Assembly (NCBI RefSeq): GCF_003584015.1
Contig: NZ_QXFM01000139.1
Span: 72,146 to 136,145 of the forward strand
Direction: 5' to 3'
Source: Aurantiacibacter xanthus
Lineage (GTDB): Bacteria > Pseudomonadota > Alphaproteobacteria > Sphingomonadales > Sphingomonadaceae
Length of the DNA: 64,000 bases
Below are positions 16,924 through 27,525 of this stretch, piece by piece. The notes beneath the pieces are model-generated. The model was not told the origin of the DNA. It ran no database searches and worked only from the letters and a program-made list of their open reading frames with translations. The number at the start of each line of letters is the position of its first letter. Position 1 is the stretch's first letter. A program made the position numbers and the translations under genes.

Positions 16924-17871
16924 ATGGCAAACTATGGCCCGCTCGAAGACAAGCTCGTCGTCCTCATCGGCGGCAGCGGCTTTATCGGACGGCAGGTCGC
17001 GCAGGACCTGCTCGAGCGTGGCGCTCGCCTGCGGATCGCCGCGCGCAATCCCGAGAAGGCCTTCAGCCTCAAGCCGCTCGCCAACCTCGGCCAGATCCAG
17101 TTCGCACGCTGCAATGCCGCCGACAAGGCCAGCGTCGAAGCCTGCGTGGCGGGTGCGGACGCGGTGGTCTATCTGGTCGGCACCTTCGGCAAGAACCAGC
17201 GCGCCTTGCAGGCGACCGGTGCCGGGGTGGCAGCCGCTGCTGCCGCCGCCAATGGCGCGCAGAGCTTCGTCTATGTCTCGGCGATCGGGGCGGATGCAAC
17301 GAGCAAGACCGGCTACTTCCGCACCAAAGGCGAAGGCGAGCAGCTTGTGCGCGAGGCCTTCCCGCAGGCAACAATCCTGCGCCCCTCGGCTGTCTTCGGC
17401 GAGGACGGCGGCTTCGTGCCGCTGTTCGCCGATCTGGCGCAGTCCTTGCCGGTGCTGCCGGTGTTCGGGGCCGAATCGAAGCTTCAGCCGGTCTGGGTGG
17501 CAGACCTTGCCGAGGCCATCGGCAATGCGCTCGCCGCGCCCGCCACGCACGGCGGCAAGACCTACGAGATCGCCGGGCCCGACCAGCTCTCGATGGAGGA
17601 AATCAACCGCGCCATCGCCAAGGGGCAGCAGCGCGATCCGATCGTGTTCGCCGTGCCCGATACGCTGGCCCGCCTCGCCGCCGCCCTGCCGCTGGCACCG
17701 ATCAACCGCGACCAGCTGACCATGCTCGAAAAGGGCAGCGTGGCGTCCGGGGCCCTTCCGGGGATCGACGCGCTCGGTGTCACGGCCAAGCCGCTGTCGC
17801 TGTTCCTCGACAAGTGGATGACACGCTATCGCAAGCACGGCCGCTTTACCGCAGAGCGCAAGCCCGCCTGA
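16924..17871 (+). CDS. NDUFA9-like NAD(P)-binding protein (atypical SDR)
   Basis: A 315-residue Rossmann protein of the complex-I NDUFA9-like atypical short-chain dehydrogenase group. The nucleotide motif is VVLIGGSGFIGRQVAQDLLERG, followed by FVYVSAIGADATSKTGYFRTKGEGE, where the usual YxxxK is YFRTK, and an ILRPSAVFGEDGGFVP loop. Such proteins assist assembly or stability of respiratory complex I or ubiquinone synthesis in alphaproteobacteria. The start at 16924 is supported by AAAGGAA upstream; a 40-codon 5' extension lacks a site. Confidence 0.85.
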   Translation: MANYGPLEDKLVVLIGGSGFIGRQVAQDLLERGARLRIAARNPEKAFSLKPLANLGQIQFARCNAADKASVEACVAGADAVVYLVGTFGKNQRALQATGAGVAAAAAAANGAQSFVYVSAIGADATSKTGYFRTKGEGEQLVREAFPQATILRPSAVFGEDGGFVPLFADLAQSLPVLPVFGAESKLQPVWVADLAEAIGNALAAPATHGGKTYEIAGPDQLSMEEINRAIAKGQQRDPIVFAVPDTLARLAAALPLAPINRDQLTMLEKGSVASGALPGIDALGVTAKPLSLFLDKWMTRYRKHGRFTAERKPA

Positions 17872-17965
17872 GCCTGGCTGCAAGACAACGGGCGCTGCGG
17901 CCGATTGACTCGGTCAGCCCGCCGGTGCCAATGGCCCTGATACACCCGAAAGTCTGGAGATGATG

Positions 17966-19156
17966 ATGAGCAAGCACGTCCTCGAAAAGCTCGCCGAGAC
18001 CAATCCCGAATGCGAGATCTGGTGGGACAGCTCTCCGCTCGTGTTCCCGAGCTGGAAGGAAGAGACTCTCGCCGCCGCACCCGAAAGCAAGCGTGCCGAC
18101 TGGGAAGCCCAGCTCACCCGCTTCTATGACCCCGCCAACCCCGCCCAGATGGGCTTCCGCGGCGTCACCACCAACCCCCCGCTCAGCCTGCAGGCCGTGC
18201 AGCTCGATCCTCCGGGCTGGCGCCAGCTCGTGCTCGATATCGCCAAGGCCGACAAGGCGCTCGATGTCGAGGGCGTGTACTGGCAGATGTACCTCCAGCT
18301 GGTGAAGAAGGGCGCCGACGCGATCCTGCCCGCTTTCCAGGCTTCGGGCGGCAAGTACGGCATGCTCTCGGGCCAGGTCGATCCGCGCTTCGTCACCGAT
18401 GGCGAGGCGATGCTGGCACAGGGCCTCTCGATCGCCGAAATGGGCGAGAACGTGATGGTTAAGCTGCCCGGCTCGAAGGAAGGCTACGAGGTGCTGGAAG
18501 AGCTGACCGCACGCGGCATCTCGACCAACAACACCACCAGCTTCACCGTCGCACAGTATTCGCGTTGCATGGCCGCCGTCACCGCCGGGCTCCAGCGCGC
18601 CAAGGCTGCCGGCGTCGATCTGAGCACCTGGCGCAGCGTCATCACCCACATGTCGAGTCGTCTGGGTGAGAAGGGCGACTGGAAGCTGGAAGCCAAACTG
18701 CGCGGAATCGATCTGTCCATCGACGAGATTCGCGATGGCGAGGAAGCCGTCCTCAAGCGCGCCTACTGGTACGGCAAGGACACCGGCCACCCCTCGAAGA
18801 TGCTGCAGTGCTCGATGCGAGTCGAAAAGGACAAGAACGGCAACACCGTCTCGCGCCACATCGAGGACTATGCCGGTGGCGATTTCGTTTACACTTGCCC
18901 GCCCAGCTACATCAAACAGCTGATGGACGTGGAAGACGAACTGGCCCCGTTCGATCCCAAGGCAATCGAGCGCGAACCGAACAAGGCGAGCATCGAGAAG
19001 TTGCTGAAACTGCCCAGCTTCCGCCAGGCCTACGAGTTCGAGGGCATGAAACCGCATGAGTTCGCCAGCTATGGCAGCTTCATGGCTACCGCCACCGAGT
19101 TCGCGGCCGCCACACGGCAGACGGTCGACTTCGTGCGTTCGGTCGTAGAAGGTTAA
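17966..19156 (+). CDS. Transaldolase family protein
   Basis: A 396-residue transaldolase-family TIM barrel. It carries VTTNPPLSL, matching the family TTNP motif, and VMVKLPGSKEGYEVLEEL, where the lysine corresponds to the Schiff-base lysine. It is longer than classical transaldolases of about 320 residues, with a C-terminal extension from about residue 280. GGAG abuts the first of three in-frame ATGs, so the third ATG at 17966 with a 6-base spacer is the likely start. Whether it acts in the pentose phosphate pathway or on another ketose is unclear. Confidence 0.85.
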   Translation: MSKHVLEKLAETNPECEIWWDSSPLVFPSWKEETLAAAPESKRADWEAQLTRFYDPANPAQMGFRGVTTNPPLSLQAVQLDPPGWRQLVLDIAKADKALDVEGVYWQMYLQLVKKGADAILPAFQASGGKYGMLSGQVDPRFVTDGEAMLAQGLSIAEMGENVMVKLPGSKEGYEVLEELTARGISTNNTTSFTVAQYSRCMAAVTAGLQRAKAAGVDLSTWRSVITHMSSRLGEKGDWKLEAKLRGIDLSIDEIRDGEEAVLKRAYWYGKDTGHPSKMLQCSMRVEKDKNGNTVSRHIEDYAGGDFVYTCPPSYIKQLMDVEDELAPFDPKAIEREPNKASIEKLLKLPSFRQAYEFEGMKPHEFASYGSFMATATEFAAATRQTVDFVRSVVEG

Positions 19157-19222
19157 AACTAGGCAAGTTCACCTAACAAACGCTGCTGTCAGTATTTACC
19201 TATAAGCGTTGATACAGGCGGC

Positions 19223-20761
19223 ATGGAATGGGTCGCACCGTCTAGTCAGAATCAGCATCTGCTCGCGCTTGCTCGTCAGGAGACACAAGCGCGAGCAGAT
19301 GCATCCCCCCTGTCGGCGCTTGCCGCGACACTTGCGCGTGCGATCGACTGTGAGACCGTGGTGGTGCGCCTGCGCGATCCATCGCATCAATGGACCAGCG
19401 CGCAGTACGGCGCGACCGGGCTGGGCTGTCTGCTCGAACAATCGATTGCACTCGCCGCCGCCGACCATGTTGGCCCGCTGATCGCTCCGGATGCGGCCAG
19501 ACACCCGCTGTTGCGAGATCATCCTCTCGTCACCAGCGACGCCAAGGTTCTCTCCTTTGCCGGCATTGCCGCCTTCACCGACACCGACGACAGCACTTTG
19601 AGCGAAGCGGTGGGTGTCATCTGCGCACTGTCCGAGGAAAGGCGCGAGTTCGGCCCCGAAGCCACCGCCCTGCTCGAGAGCATGTCGGCGTTGATGCGCT
19701 CGCTTTACGCCCAGAACATTGCCCTTCATCGCCATGCCCACAACAGCGCGGCGCTTGAACAGGACATGGAAGGCACCCGGCGGCTGCAACGACAGTTCCG
19801 CCAAGCCGAGCGTATCGCTTCGATCGGATCGTGGCGCATGGCGATCGACGACGGTGACCTCCACTGGTCGGAAGGGGTCTATGCCATCCATGAATTGCCT
19901 CATGACGCGAACATCTCCGTCGCCGATGCGGTAAATTATTATGCGGGTCCCGATCGACAAAAGATCCTGACCGCGATCGAAAGAGCCGTCCAAACTGGAG
20001 AAAGCTACGATTTCGAAGCCGACTTCATAGGCGCCAAGGGCAATGCCAAGCGGGTACGTGTGGCGGGCGAGGTGGAATTGAGCGATGGCCGGCCCGCTGC
20101 GCTGGTGGGCGTGATCCAGGATATCAGCGACAAGCACCGCCTGATGCAGGAACTGGAACACCGCGCCACAACCGATTCGCTGACCGGCCTGCCCAACCGC
20201 GACAAATTCAACGACAAGCTCGCCGACGCCATGCGTGCCACGATGGAGAACAAGTCACCGCTTGGCGTGGTCATCATCGATCTCGACAACCTGCGTTCGG
20301 TTAACGACAATGCCGGGCAGGCGGCGGGCGATGAATTGCTGTGCCGCGCTTCGGCAATCCTGCGCGGTAGCTGGCTGAGGGGTAGCTTCGCCGCGCGTCT
20401 GGGCGGAGATGAGCTGGTGCTACTGCTGCAGGACGACCGCCATATCGCCCAGCTTCCCGCAGTGCTCGACCGGCTGGCCGCCGAGCTGGCCGCTCCGCTC
20501 GACTACAATGGCCGGGCCGTGCCGACCGGCGCTTCACTGGGGGCCTCGATCCTGCATCCCGGCGGCAATTGCAGCGGCATCGAACTGCTGGAAAACGCCG
20601 ACCGGGCGCTCAACGCGGCCAAGCGCGAAAGCGAAGTGTGCTTTCTTATCGCGCCCCCGATCAACTGCGCTGATTGCACCGCCGATTGTCACGCAGACCG
20701 GCCCTGGGCGCCCCAAGCAGCCATAATGTCCGCCCAGGCGGCAGTCGGCCTCGCATCGTAG
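19223..20761 (+). CDS. GAF-PAS-GGDEF sensor protein with a GGDEL active-site variant
   Basis: A 512-residue soluble signalling protein. A GAF-like domain covers about residues 15-155, a PAS domain about 190-300 (IASIGSWRMAIDDGDLHWSEGVYAI, ending in VGVIQDISDKHRLMQEL) and a GGDEF domain about 310-475 (DSLTGLPNRDKFNDKL, VVIIDLDNLRSVND). The signature reads ARLGGDELVLLL, so the Phe of GGDEF is Leu. It ends in a cysteine-containing tail (CADCTADCHADR). Diguanylate cyclase activity is possible but not assured. No EAL domain is present. It sits just upstream of the convergent ligI gene. Confidence 0.88.
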   Translation: MEWVAPSSQNQHLLALARQETQARADASPLSALAATLARAIDCETVVVRLRDPSHQWTSAQYGATGLGCLLEQSIALAAADHVGPLIAPDAARHPLLRDHPLVTSDAKVLSFAGIAAFTDTDDSTLSEAVGVICALSEERREFGPEATALLESMSALMRSLYAQNIALHRHAHNSAALEQDMEGTRRLQRQFRQAERIASIGSWRMAIDDGDLHWSEGVYAIHELPHDANISVADAVNYYAGPDRQKILTAIERAVQTGESYDFEADFIGAKGNAKRVRVAGEVELSDGRPAALVGVIQDISDKHRLMQELEHRATTDSLTGLPNRDKFNDKLADAMRATMENKSPLGVVIIDLDNLRSVNDNAGQAAGDELLCRASAILRGSWLRGSFAARLGGDELVLLLQDDRHIAQLPAVLDRLAAELAAPLDYNGRAVPTGASLGASILHPGGNCSGIELLENADRALNAAKRESEVCFLIAPPINCADCTADCHADRPWAPQAAIMSAQAAVGLAS

Positions 20762-20782
20762 CCGACTGCGCCGTACCTCGCG

Positions 20783-21775
<993 letters not shown>

Positions 21776-21797
21776 ACAAACGGAGTTTTTTCATACC

Positions 21798-22862
21798 TCA
21801 GACGAACACCACCCCGTCCATCAGCTTGCGCGCGGTGCGCAGCAGGGCCGAGGTCGCGACTTCGCCGTTGTCGTCCATCGTCATCACGCAGCTCATCTCG
21901 CCGCTGGGATGCTCGATGCTCAGCGTCTTGATCTTGCCCTCGGGGATCTGCGCCACTTCCGCAGCGGGCGAGCCTTCGACAAGACAAGCCGTTGCCGCCG
22001 TCACCGCGCCGAGCACACCAATCGAGGCATGGGCGCGATGCGGGATGAACACGCGCGTAGTTACAGCGCCGCCATTCTTCGGCGGAGCCACCAGCGTCAT
22101 CTTGGGGACCGACTTTTCCTTCACGTCGCCAAGGTTCATCAGTGGCCCGGCAGCAAGGCGGATGGTCTCGATCTTCGCGCGGATCTCGGCGAAGCCATCG
22201 CCCTCCATCTCCTCGCGCGTTTCGTAGCCGGTCGCGCCCACGTCCTCGGCCTTGAACACGATGCAGGGCATGCCGTTGTCGATCAGCGTGCAGGGCACGC
22301 CCTCGATCACGTCGACCGGATTGCCCGTGGGGAGCAACGCACCGCAGCTCGATCCGGCGGTGTCGCGGAACTCCAGCGGAACCGGCGCATGACTGCCCGG
22401 CACACCGTCGATTTTCGCGCCGCCAGAATAGTTTACCGCACTACCCGGCGTTTCGACCGTGGCCACGGCAACCTGCCCGGTGTTCTCCATGAAGATCGCC
22501 ACCGAGGTCTGCTCGCCGGTCGGTTCGACCAGCCCGCGCTCGATCGCGAAGGGACCGACACCGGCGAGGATATTGCCGCAGTTCTGCGCATCGGAAACGA
22601 TGGCCTGATCGACGAACACCTGCAGGAACAGGTAGTCGACATCGATCCCCTCGCGCTCCGACTTCTTGACCACGGCGACCTTGCTGGTCAGTGGGTCCGC
22701 CCCGCCCATGCCGTCGATCTGGCGCGGATCGGGGCTGCCCATCACGCGCAGCAGGAATGCGGCACGCGCGTCGACATCGGCGGGAAGGTCGGAGGCGAGG
22801 AAGTAACCGCCCTTGGAGGTCCCTCCCCGCATCCACATGACTGGTGCTGAACTGGTTGCCAT
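21798..22862 (-). CDS. ligU: 4-oxalomesaconate tautomerase (LigU, PrpF family)
   Basis: A 354-residue PrpF/DAP-epimerase-fold isomerase that shifts the double bond of 4-oxalomesaconate so that LigJ can hydrate it. Features are WMRGGTSKGGYF at the N-terminus, QIDGMGGADPLTSKVAVV, DAQNCGNILAGVGPFAIE and FIPHRAHASIGVLGAVTAATA, all typical of the LigU/GalD/PrpF group. The ATG at 22862 has GGAG six bases upstream; the TTG one codon earlier is rejected. It lies between ligK and ligI, the same order as ligK-ligU-ligI in Sphingobium SYK-6. Confidence 0.93.
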   Translation of the reverse strand: MATSSAPVMWMRGGTSKGGYFLASDLPADVDARAAFLLRVMGSPDPRQIDGMGGADPLTSKVAVVKKSEREGIDVDYLFLQVFVDQAIVSDAQNCGNILAGVGPFAIERGLVEPTGEQTSVAIFMENTGQVAVATVETPGSAVNYSGGAKIDGVPGSHAPVPLEFRDTAGSSCGALLPTGNPVDVIEGVPCTLIDNGMPCIVFKAEDVGATGYETREEMEGDGFAEIRAKIETIRLAAGPLMNLGDVKEKSVPKMTLVAPPKNGGAVTTRVFIPHRAHASIGVLGAVTAATACLVEGSPAAEVAQIPEGKIKTLSIEHPSGEMSCVMTMDDNGEVATSALLRTARKLMDGVVFV

Positions 22863-22875
22863 CAAGAACTCCGTT

Positions 22876-22948
22876 CGTCTCGAGCGCAGTCGAGAGACGG
22901 GAGGTGTGCGCCGGACCAGCGTGTCTCGACTTCGCTCGACACGAACGG
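22876..22948. repeat. Inverted-repeat unit of the GTGTCTCGACTTCGCTCGACAC family, between ligK and ligU
   Basis: GTGTCTCGACTTCGCTCGACACGAACGG (22921-22948) contains GTGTC/GACAC arms and is preceded by a degenerate unit (TCTCGAGCGCAGTCGAGAGA, from 22878). The core recurs at 53431-53457. This is a second intergenic repeat family, distinct from the CTGAGCTTGTCGAAGG one. Confidence 0.85.
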
Positions 22949-22971
22949 ATTGGCGCTGCCTCCCTGCTAAA

Positions 22972-23643
22972 TCAAATCCACTTCAGGCCCATGTCGGTGA
23001 GCTTCTGGCGGAAGCCGTACATGTCGAGGCCGAGCACACCGTCAGCGAGCTTCTGGCGCTTCTCTTCCTCGTTTGCTTCGCGCGCCTGCGCTTTCTTCAG
23101 CACCTCTTCGGCCTCTTCGCGGCGCACCACGCAGACGCCGTCGTCGTCGGCCACGATCACGTCACCGGCGCGGATGAAGGCGCTGGCGCAGACCACGTCG
23201 ACATTGACGCTGCCGAGCGAGGCCTTGATCGTGCCTTGTGCGAACACGCGCTTGGCCCAGACCGGGAAGTTCATCTCGGTGAGGTCACGCACGTCGCGGA
23301 TACCGGCATCGATAATCAGGCCGCGCACGCCGCGCGCCTGTGCCGAGGTGGCGAGCAGGTCGCCGAAATAGCCGTCTTCGCACGGGCTGGTCGGCGCGAT
23401 CACGAGGACGTCGCCATCCTGGCACTGCTCGATCGCGGCGTGGACCATGTAGTTATCGCCCGGCGGGACCGAGATCGTGATCGCCGAGGCACCGATGCGC
23501 GCGCCCGGATAGATCGGACGCATGTAGCTGGCGAGCAGGCCTTTGCGGCCTTGCGCCTCATGCACGGTGGCCACACCGCACTTGCCCAGAGCACTAACAA
23601 CTTCCGGATCGGCCCGGTCGATCTTGGTGACGACAACGCCCAT
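22972..23643 (-). CDS. ligK: 4-carboxy-4-hydroxy-2-oxoadipate aldolase (LigK)
   Basis: A 223-residue RraA-fold class II aldolase that cleaves 4-carboxy-4-hydroxy-2-oxoadipate to pyruvate and oxaloacetate, the last step of protocatechuate 4,5-cleavage. The substrate loop [21 protein letters not shown] and the metal/arginine motif [18 protein letters not shown] match the HMG/CHA aldolase family. The open frame continues about 115 codons upstream through the divergent gene, but GGAGA upstream and homology fix the start at 23643. It is the first gene of the leftward lig transcript, divergent from the gene at 23771. Confidence 0.95.
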   Translation of the reverse strand: MGVVVTKIDRADPEVVSALGKCGVATVHEAQGRKGLLASYMRPIYPGARIGASAITISVPPGDNYMVHAAIEQCQDGDVLVIAPTSPCEDGYFGDLLATSAQARGVRGLIIDAGIRDVRDLTEMNFPVWAKRVFAQGTIKASLGSVNVDVVCASAFIRAGDVIVADDDGVCVVRREEAEEVLKKAQAREANEEEKRQKLADGVLGLDMYGFRQKLTDMGLKWI

Positions 23644-23724
23644 GATCAGCGATTCTCCTGCTGGTTTACCTTTGCGGGCTGACTGAACCCCCACTTGCGG
23701 AAGGTCAAGCCGGTCACGTGGGAA

Positions 23725-23743
23725 GTTGTAAGCACCACATACA
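23725..23743. promoter_or_regulatory. LysR-type box candidate between the divergent lig operons
   Basis: TTGTAAGCACCACATACAA has arms TTGTA and TACAA around 9 bases, which contains a T-N11-A LysR box. It lies 28 bases upstream of the rightward start (23771) and 82 bases upstream of ligK. In SYK-6 the LysR protein LigR activates both lig operons; no ligR gene is in this window, so the link is inferred. Confidence 0.5.
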
Positions 23744-23770
23744 ATTGTTAGGGGAAGCACGGAGAGAGAG

Positions 23771-24664
23771 ATGAGCACGCAAGATTCGAATACAAATGCC
23801 CCCCGTGTGGCGCTGATCGGCTTCGGTGAGGCCGGATCGACCTTTGCTCGCGCCGGAGGGTGGAGTGGCCACGCCGCGGGTTGGGATCTGCTGCCCGAGC
23901 GCCGTGCCGCCATGGCCGAATGCCAGGTGACAGCTTGCGCCGATGCGGCTGAAGCTTTGGCCGGAGCGCAGCTGGTGCTCAGCCTCGTCACCGCCGATCA
24001 GGCGCTCAAGGCCGCGCAAGGCTATGCCCCGATGCTGCCCAAGGATGCGCTGTTCTGCGACATGAACTCGGTCGCGCCGGGCACCAAGCAGGCGGCGGCC
24101 GCAGCGGTGGAAGCTGCCGGGGCCAGCTATGTCGATGTGGCGGTGATGGCTCCGGTCGACAAGGCGCTGGCCGTGCCGCTGCTGATTGCGGGCAAGCGCG
24201 CTACCGAAGCCGAACAGATGCTGCGCGCGCTGGGCTTTTCGAACACCCGCGTGGTCGGCCCCGAAATCGGGCAGGCCAGCGCGATCAAGCTGTGCCGCTC
24301 GGTGATGGTGAAGGGGCTGGAGGCGCTCACCGCCGAGATGGTCCTCGCCGCCAACAAAGCGGGCGTGCTCGGCGAAGTGCTGGCCAGCCTCGACGCGAGC
24401 GAAAAGCCGGTCGCCTGGGCGACGCGTGCGGACTACAACCTTGACCGCATGCTGATCCATGGCCAACGCCGTAGTGCGGAAATGGCCGAGGCAGCGCGCA
24501 TGCTGCGCGACCTCGGGATCGATCCGCTGATGACCGACAACACGGTCAGCCGCCAGCAGGCACTCGGGGAACTGGGCATCAGCCCTCCGCCCGACGGCCT
24601 CGCCGCCAAGCTGACCGCGATTAACGACCGGAGCACCTCCGGGACAGAAGAGAGCGAAGCATGA
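23771..24664 (+). CDS. NAD(P)-binding dehydrogenase with DUF1932 C-terminal domain, in the lig operon
   Basis: A 297-residue beta-hydroxyacid-dehydrogenase-like protein. The N-terminal Rossmann motif is [19 protein letters not shown]; the middle has [14 protein letters not shown] and [10 protein letters not shown]; the DUF1932 helical domain (about residues 175-250, [27 protein letters not shown]) holds the lysine equivalent to the 6-phosphogluconate-dehydrogenase-type catalytic lysine. It is the first gene of the rightward lig transcript and overlaps ligJ by ATGA, so the two are translationally coupled. Its reaction is not known to me. A reductase/dehydrogenase role on 4-carboxy-4-hydroxy-2-oxoadipate or a related hydroxy acid is only a guess. 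Confidence 0.88.
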   Translation: MSTQDSNTNAPRVALIGFGEAGSTFARAGGWSGHAAGWDLLPERRAAMAECQVTACADAAEALAGAQLVLSLVTADQALKAAQGYAPMLPKDALFCDMNSVAPGTKQAAAAAVEAAGASYVDVAVMAPVDKALAVPLLIAGKRATEAEQMLRALGFSNTRVVGPEIGQASAIKLCRSVMVKGLEALTAEMVLAANKAGVLGEVLASLDASEKPVAWATRADYNLDRMLIHGQRRSAEMAEAARMLRDLGIDPLMTDNTVSRQQALGELGISPPPDGLAAKLTAINDRSTSGTEESEA

Positions 24665-25686
24665 GTCTTATCATCGACTGCCACGGCCATTACACCGTTC
24701 TGCCCAAGAGCCACGATGCGTGGCGCGAGGAGCAGAAAGCCGCCTACAAGAATGGCACCGAGTGCCCGCCTTATCCTGAGATTTCCGATCAGGAGATCAT
24801 CGACACGATCGAGGCGAACCAGCTCAAGCTGATCAAGGAGCGCGGGGCCGACTTCACGATCTTCAGCCCCCGCGCTTCGGCCATGGCGCCGCACGTGGGC
24901 GATCAGGCCGTGGCGACCGAATGGGCGCGTCGTTGCAACGACCTCATCTACCGCGTCACCCAGTTGTTCCCCGATACCTTCATCGGCGGCTGCATGCTGC
25001 CGCAGAGCCCCAAGAGCGACCTTTCGGAAAGCGTGAAGGAGCTGCGCCGCTGCGTCGAGGAAATGGACTTCGTGGTCTGCAACCTCAACCCCGATCCGGG
25101 CGGCGGCCACTTCGAGCATCCGCCGCTGACCGACGAATACTGGTTCCCCATCTACGAAGTGATGGAAGAGCTGGACGTACCGGCGATGATTCACGTCTCG
25201 GGCAGCTGCAACCCGGCCATGCACGCCACCGGCGGCTACTACCTCGCGGCTGACACCGTGGCCTTCATGCAGCTGTTGCAGGGCGACCTGTTCAGCCGCT
25301 TCCCCAGGCTGAAGATGATCATTCCGCACGGCGGCGGCGCGGTGCCCTATCACTGGGGCCGTTATCGCGGGCTCGCGGACATGCTCAAGCAGCCCGCGCT
25401 CGACACGCACCTGATGAACAACGTGTTTTTCGACACCTGCGTCTACCACCAGCCGGGCATCAACCTGCTGGCCGACGTGATCGAGAACAAGAACATCCTG
25501 TTCGGCAGCGAGATGGTCGGCGCGGTGCGCGGGATCGATCCCACCACCGGGCACTATTTCGATGACACCAAGCGCTATGTCGACGCGCTCGATATTTCCG
25601 CGGAAGAGAAGCACATGATCTTCGAGGGCAATGCCCGCAAGGTCTATGGCCGCCTCGACGCGGTGCTGGCGAAGAAGGGCTACTGA
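24661..25686 (+). CDS. ligJ: 4-oxalomesaconate hydratase (LigJ)
   Basis: A 341-residue amidohydrolase-2-type hydratase converting 4-oxalomesaconate to 4-carboxy-4-hydroxy-2-oxoadipate, the LigK substrate. Landmarks are IIDCHGHYTVLPKSHDAWR at the N-terminus, DFTIFSPRASAMAPHVG, VCNLNPDPGGGHFEHPPLTDEYWFPIYEVMEEL, IHVSGSCNPAMHATG, IIPHGGGAVPYHWGRYRG and ILFGSEMVGAVRGIDP. Length equals known LigJ proteins. It overlaps the upstream dehydrogenase by four bases and the downstream DUF2218 gene by one base (TGATG), so this stretch is tightly coupled. Confidence 0.96.
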   Translation: MSLIIDCHGHYTVLPKSHDAWREEQKAAYKNGTECPPYPEISDQEIIDTIEANQLKLIKERGADFTIFSPRASAMAPHVGDQAVATEWARRCNDLIYRVTQLFPDTFIGGCMLPQSPKSDLSESVKELRRCVEEMDFVVCNLNPDPGGGHFEHPPLTDEYWFPIYEVMEELDVPAMIHVSGSCNPAMHATGGYYLAADTVAFMQLLQGDLFSRFPRLKMIIPHGGGAVPYHWGRYRGLADMLKQPALDTHLMNNVFFDTCVYHQPGINLLADVIENKNILFGSEMVGAVRGIDPTTGHYFDDTKRYVDALDISAEEKHMIFEGNARKVYGRLDAVLAKKGY

Positions 25687-26003
25687 TGAGCGAGGGGCCC
25701 GTCATCTCCCATGGCTTCGCCAGGTGCGAAAAGCCCGAGCGGTATATCCAGCAGCTGGTGAAGCACTGGAGCCACAAGATGGCGGCCACCTACGACGAGG
25801 GTGACGGGATGGGGGCCTTTCCCTTCTCCGACCTCGAAAGCGCGGTGCTGCTGGCGCGGCCCGAGGGCATCGCCATCACGCTCACCACCGCCGAGGCGCA
25901 GCGCAATGTGCATATGCGCGGCGTGCTCGAAGAACATATCGACCGCTTCGCCTTCCGCGAGGCCCCGCTCACATACGAATGGAAAGAGGCAGAGGACTGC
26001 TGA
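25686..26003 (+). CDS. DUF2218 domain protein in the protocatechuate 4,5-dioxygenase operon
   Basis: A 105-residue protein matching the DUF2218 family: ISHGFARCEKPERYIQQLVKHWSHK at the N-terminus and HMRGVLEEHIDRFAFREAPLTYEW near the C-terminus. There is no signal peptide or membrane segment. It starts on the last base of the ligJ stop codon and ends one base before the ligA start, so it is made in step with the ring-cleaving enzyme. The family has no assigned biochemical function that I know of. A role in dioxygenase maturation, iron handling or binding a pathway intermediate is possible but unproven. Confidence 0.85.
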   Translation: MSEGPVISHGFARCEKPERYIQQLVKHWSHKMAATYDEGDGMGAFPFSDLESAVLLARPEGIAITLTTAEAQRNVHMRGVLEEHIDRFAFREAPLTYEWKEAEDC

Positions 26004-26004
26004 G

Positions 26005-27344
<1,340 letters not shown>

Positions 27345-27363
27345 AAATACGGGAACCAACCCC

Positions 27364-27465
27364 GCTCGTCCTGAGCTTGTCGAAGGACTGCCTTTTTCTT
27401 GGGCACTGTCATCAAGGGGAAGAACAGCCCTTCGATCCTTCGACAAGCTCAGGATCAGGACGAGC
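27364..27465. repeat. Nested inverted repeat between ligB and ligC
   Basis: TCCTGAGCTTGTCGAAGGA (27369-27387) pairs with its exact reverse complement at 27436-27454. Outside it GCTCGTCCTGA (27364-27374) pairs with TCAGGACGAGC (27455-27465). It belongs to the same repeat family as 21701-21775. In the transcript it would form a long hairpin that could protect the upstream ligAB message. Confidence 0.88.
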
Positions 27466-27525
27466 GGACATTTGGGGAAGCGCCGTCTGTCGGGTGCGCC
27501 CCTCAGCAAACAGGAGACCACCCTC

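Noticed and set aside
22972..23991. A 115-codon N-terminal extension of LigK
   Set aside because: The extension overlaps the divergent dehydrogenase gene and its promoter; LigK homologues start at the [12 protein letters not shown] methionine.
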